Source of the DNA: Pseudomonas rustica
Lineage (GTDB): Bacteria > Pseudomonadota > Gammaproteobacteria > Pseudomonadales > Pseudomonadaceae
Reading direction: 5' to 3'
Assembly (NCBI RefSeq): GCF_018336155.1
Contig: NZ_JAGYHF010000009.1
Location: 202,709 to 266,708, forward strand
Length of the DNA stretch: 64,000 nucleotides
Shown: positions 60,974-64,000 of the stretch, piece after piece
Position numbering within the stretch: the stretch's first letter is position 1
Layout: each line of letters opens with the position of its first letter
The notes under the pieces: generated by a model
Database searches by the model: none
Told to the model about the DNA's origin: nothing
Seen by the model: only the letters and a program-made list of their open reading frames with translations
Made by a program: the position numbers and the translations under genes

Positions 60974-63391
60974 TTAGAAAAGCACCTTAGCCACATCGGC
61001 AAATTTCTTCGCGAAATGCACGGTAATCCCTTCCTTCAGATAATCCGGCAATTCCTCAAAATTACCCCGGTTCGGCTCGGGCAAAATCAACTCGAAAATC
61101 TTCTGCCGCCGCGCCGCAATCACCTTCTCGCGCACGCCGCCAATCGGCAGTACATGCCCGGTCAACGTCAGTTCGCCGGTCATCGCCACGCCTTTCTTCG
61201 GCGGTTGATTACGCGCAAGCGAGAGCAGGGCGCTGGCCATGGTCACGCCGGCGCTTGGGCCGTCTTTCGGGGTGGCGCCTTCGGGCACATGCAGGTGGAC
61301 GAAGGCTTCGTCAAAGAACTTCGCATCGCCGCCGAACTGTTTCAAGTGCGAGCTGACGTAGCTGTAGGCGATCTCCGCCGACTCCTTCATCACATCACCG
61401 AGTTGCCCGGTGAGCTTGAAACCACGGTTGAGCGTGTGAATGCGCGTCGCTTCGATCGGCAAGGTCGCGCCACCCATGCTGGTCCACGCCAGACCGGTAA
61501 TCACACCGGTGCCGGACAGCACTTGTTCGTTGCGGAACACTGGATGACCCAGTGACGCTTCCAAATCTTTCGGCCCGAGTTTGATCACCGCTTTCGGGTC
61601 GTCGATCAGCTTCATCACCGCTTTTCGCACCAGTTTGCCCATCTGTTTTTCGAGCTGGCGCACGCCGGCTTCACGGGCGTAACCGTCGATCAGTGACTTG
61701 AGCGCGCTGTCGCTGATGCTCAGGCTGCCCTTGGATACGCCGGCCTTTTCCAGCAATTTCGGCCACAGGTGACGCTTGGCGATGGCGACTTTTTCTTCAG
61801 TGATGTAGCCAGACAGGCGAATCACTTCCATCCGGTCCAACAGTGGGCCGGGGATCGAATCGAGGGTGTTGGCGGTGCAGACGAACAGGACTTTCGACAA
61901 GTCCATGCGCAGGTCGAGGTAGTGGTCGAGGAATTCGACGTTCTGTTCCGGGTCGAGGGTTTCCAGCAGCGCCGAGGCTGGGTCGCCCTGGTAGCTCTGG
62001 CCCATCTTGTCGATCTCGTCGAGCATGATCACCGGGTTCATCACTTCGACGTCTTTCAACGCCTGCACCAGTTTGCCCGGCTGCGCGCCGATGTAGGTGC
62101 GGCGATGGCCCTTGATCTCGGCTTCGTCGCGCATGCCGCCGAGGCTGAAACGGTAGAACGGTCGGCCCAGGGATTCGGCGATGGATTTGCCGACGCTGGT
62201 TTTACCCACGCCCGGTGGGCCGACCAGCAGCACGATGGAGCCGCTGATTTCACCTTTATAAGCACCGACGGCGAGGAATTCGAGGATGCGATCCTTGATG
62301 TCGTCGAGACCGGCGTGGTGTTTGTCGAGGACTTTGCGTGCGTGCTTGAGGTCGAGTTTGTCCTCGCCGTACACGCCCCACGGCACCGAGGTCGCCCAGT
62401 CGAGGTAGTTGCGGGTGACCGCGTACTCCGGCGAGCCGGTTTCGAGGATCGACAGTTTGTTCATTTCCTCTTCGAGGCGCTTCTGCACCTGCGCGGGGAG
62501 GACTTTGCCTTCGAGGCGTTGTTCGAACTGTTCGAGGTCGGCGCTGCGGTCGTCTTTGGTCAGGCCGAGTTCCTGCTGGATGACCTTGAGTTGTTCCTTG
62601 AGGAAGAACTCGCGCTGATGCTCGCCGATCTTGCGGTTAACTTCCGCCGAGATCTCTTTTTGCAGGCGCGCGACTTCGACCTCCTTGCGCAGCATCGGCA
62701 GGACTTTTTCCATGCGCTTGAGCATCGGCACGCAGTCGAGCACTTCTTGCAGCTCGGGGCCGGTGGCGGAGGTCAGCGCGGCGGCGAAGTCGGTCAGCGG
62801 CGACGGGTCGTTGGGGCTGAAGCGGTTGAGGTAGTTTTTCAGCTCTTCGCTGTACAGCGGGTTGAGCGGCAGCAGTTCCTTGATCGCGTTGATCAGCGCC
62901 ATGCCGTAGGCCTTGACCTCGTCGGTCGGCTCGGTCGGCTGGTGCGGGTATTCGACTTCGACCAGGTACGGTGGGCGGTGGTGTTTGAGCCAGGTTTTGA
63001 TGCGCACGCGGCTCAGGCCTTGGGCGACGAACTGCAATTTGCCGTTTTCGCGGCTGGCGTGATGGACTTTGACCAGCGTGCCGTATTCGGGGAGCGCGCC
63101 GGTGTTGAAGTGGCGCGGGTCTTCCTGGGGCGTGTCCATGAAGAACAGGGCCAGGGAGTGGTGGTCGGATTTGCTGACGAGGTCGAGGGTTTCGGCCCAG
63201 GGTTCTTCGTTGACGATGACCGGCAGGACTTGGGCCGGGAAGAACGGGCGGTTGTGGATCGGGATGATGTAGACCTTGTCCGGCAGGTTTTGGCCTGGCA
63301 GGGCGAGGCCTTTGCCGGAGGAGGTGTGTTCGATGTGGTCGTCTTCGGTGTAGTCGTCGGGGTGATCGGGGAATTCTTGCTGGTCGCTCAT
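60974..63391 (-). CDS. Lon-type ATP-dependent protease (AsrA-like)
   Basis: ATG 63391 (MSDQQEFPDHPDDY) is used; an upstream ATG adds five residues. The 805-residue protein has a Lon substrate-binding domain (about 45-250), AAA+ motifs VGPPGVGKTSVGK and IMLDEIDKMG, and the peptidase serine in PKDGPSAGVTM with lysine in REKVIAARR. The acidic N-terminal tail and the icp neighbourhood match P. aeruginosa AsrA, a heat-shock/aminoglycoside-response paralogue, rather than housekeeping Lon, but this is inference from layout. Confidence 0.9.
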   Translation of the reverse strand: MSDQQEFPDHPDDYTEDDHIEHTSSGKGLALPGQNLPDKVYIIPIHNRPFFPAQVLPVIVNEEPWAETLDLVSKSDHHSLALFFMDTPQEDPRHFNTGALPEYGTLVKVHHASRENGKLQFVAQGLSRVRIKTWLKHHRPPYLVEVEYPHQPTEPTDEVKAYGMALINAIKELLPLNPLYSEELKNYLNRFSPNDPSPLTDFAAALTSATGPELQEVLDCVPMLKRMEKVLPMLRKEVEVARLQKEISAEVNRKIGEHQREFFLKEQLKVIQQELGLTKDDRSADLEQFEQRLEGKVLPAQVQKRLEEEMNKLSILETGSPEYAVTRNYLDWATSVPWGVYGEDKLDLKHARKVLDKHHAGLDDIKDRILEFLAVGAYKGEISGSIVLLVGPPGVGKTSVGKSIAESLGRPFYRFSLGGMRDEAEIKGHRRTYIGAQPGKLVQALKDVEVMNPVIMLDEIDKMGQSYQGDPASALLETLDPEQNVEFLDHYLDLRMDLSKVLFVCTANTLDSIPGPLLDRMEVIRLSGYITEEKVAIAKRHLWPKLLEKAGVSKGSLSISDSALKSLIDGYAREAGVRQLEKQMGKLVRKAVMKLIDDPKAVIKLGPKDLEASLGHPVFRNEQVLSGTGVITGLAWTSMGGATLPIEATRIHTLNRGFKLTGQLGDVMKESAEIAYSYVSSHLKQFGGDAKFFDEAFVHLHVPEGATPKDGPSAGVTMASALLSLARNQPPKKGVAMTGELTLTGHVLPIGGVREKVIAARRQKIFELILPEPNRGNFEELPDYLKEGITVHFAKKFADVAKVLF

Positions 63392-63959
63392 GGGGCACCT
63401 GCGCAATGGGGTATGGGTCTTAGATGGGGCAGGGCTTGGGTGGTTTCAATGGGAGGGGATGTTTCTGCTTGTGTGTTCAGGGTTTTGACAGGTGTCACGC
63501 TTTTGGGCTTGGCGGCCTTTGGGCCGACCATGTTCTTGGGGGTTTGGGTGTATATCCGTTTTTTTTGTGATGGCGGATTGAGGTTTCGCCCTTACGGCGA
63601 GTCACCTTTTCCAGACGCCGAAAAGGTAACCGAAAAGGCTTTGCTCCTGCGTTCGGCCCGCTCGCTGGGGCTCGGGGTTCCTTCGCTGCGGGATCGATCC
63701 GGGCGCAGCGCCTACGGTTTGCTTCGCTGCACCTCCTCTCGCTGTGTTTGGCTGCGCCAAACGGTCGCTGCGCTCCCACCCCCGGATCAATCCCTCCACT
63801 CAGCCTTCCGACGTCGCTCGTGGATCAAGATCAAGAGCAGGCGAGCTGACACTCGGCCTATTGAGTGGTGAAGAGCGGGTGTTTGGCTTTGGTTTTTTGG
63901 TGGGTTCGCCCCTCACCCCAGCCCTCTCCCGAGGGAGAGGGGGCCGGTTTTTGGGCTTT
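63392..63959. repeat. Gap upstream of Lon-type gene with conserved Pseudomonas intergenic repeats
   Basis: No real gene is seen. From about 63590 to 63850 the sequence (for example CCGAAAAGGTAACCGAAAAG and CTTCGCTGCACCTCCTCTCG) is a long repeat type known to me from many Pseudomonas genomes and often mispredicted as small proteins. At 63909-63945 a CCCCTCACCCCAGCCCTC...GAGGGAGAGGG hairpin matches the repeats flanking the tandem array at 56610. The promoter of the protease should lie near 63400-63560. Confidence 0.6.
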
Positions 63960-64000
63960 TCAGAATGTGAGTTCGGCTCGGTATTGCACGTCGGCGTATC
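63960..64000 (-). CDS. C-terminal end of an outer-membrane beta-barrel protein (partial)
   Basis: The last 12 codons read YADVQYRAELTF followed by stop at 63960-63962. Alternating residues and a terminal phenylalanine are the standard C-terminal signal of outer-membrane barrels recognised by BamA. The rest lies outside the window, so the family cannot be named. Confidence 0.55.
   Translation of the reverse strand, partial: YADVQYRAELTF

Noticed and set aside
63495..63871. Small proteins in the gap upstream of the Lon-type gene
   Set aside because: Arg/Pro/Ala-rich frames inside a dispersed intergenic repeat, a known source of false gene calls.

Overview
The window is a stretch of a Pseudomonas chromosome, most likely from the P. 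fluorescens group. The evidence is the core gene order iscA-hscB-hscA-fdx-iscX-ndk-rlmN-pilW-rodZ-ispG-hisS-yfgM-bamB-der, the leuA, xseA, guaB-guaA, tadA and cmoAB loci, the icp/asrA-like protease pair, GC-rich codon use, and many Pseudomonas-type intergenic repeats (REPIN-like pairs and large palindromes).

Positions 1 to about 25,990 are accessory DNA that I read as one end of an integrated mobile element. Its cargo, left to right, is: a cut-off PIN-like protein; an AraC regulator divergent from a TauD-type dioxygenase and an FAH-family hydratase; a phage tail (late control D) fragment; an AT-rich block with a PIN_8-like protein and an AbiC-like membrane protein; a divergent CsrA paralogue; a WYL regulator; a complete type I-C CRISPR-Cas system (cas3-cas5c-cas8c-cas7c-cas4-cas1-cas2) with 31 identical 32-bp repeats and 30 spacers; an IS21-like end next to the last repeat; an AbrB-type antitoxin with a truncated partner; a DEDDh exonuclease; and a four-gene operon. 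Two members of that operon are clear tyrosine recombinases, one is a large degenerate-looking relative and one is a coiled-coil protein.

The right border is unusually informative. Upstream of iscA lie only the last 24 codons of iscU (HCSVLAED... to the stop at 26065), directly preceded by an in-frame stop and recombinase-operon DNA. The element therefore appears to have inserted into the 3' part of iscU, separating iscA-hscB-hscA-fdx-iscX from iscR-iscS-iscU, which should lie beyond the left edge of the window.

Positions 26,100 to 64,000 are ordinary chromosome: Fe-S assembly, nucleotide, isoprenoid, tRNA and outer-membrane functions, then a methionine-type aminotransferase with an omega-amidase, leuA, a secreted M23 peptidase, xseA, a LysR/TauE divergent pair, guaBA, a multicopper oxidase, tadA, cmoBA, YhhN, a chagasin-type inhibitor and a Lon-type protease. 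Two things stand out here: a 991-residue dermonecrotic-toxin-like protein convergent with guaA, and a five-unit tandem array (period about 102 bp) between tadA and cmoB. Three copies of a roughly 105-bp palindromic element also lie in intergenic gaps.
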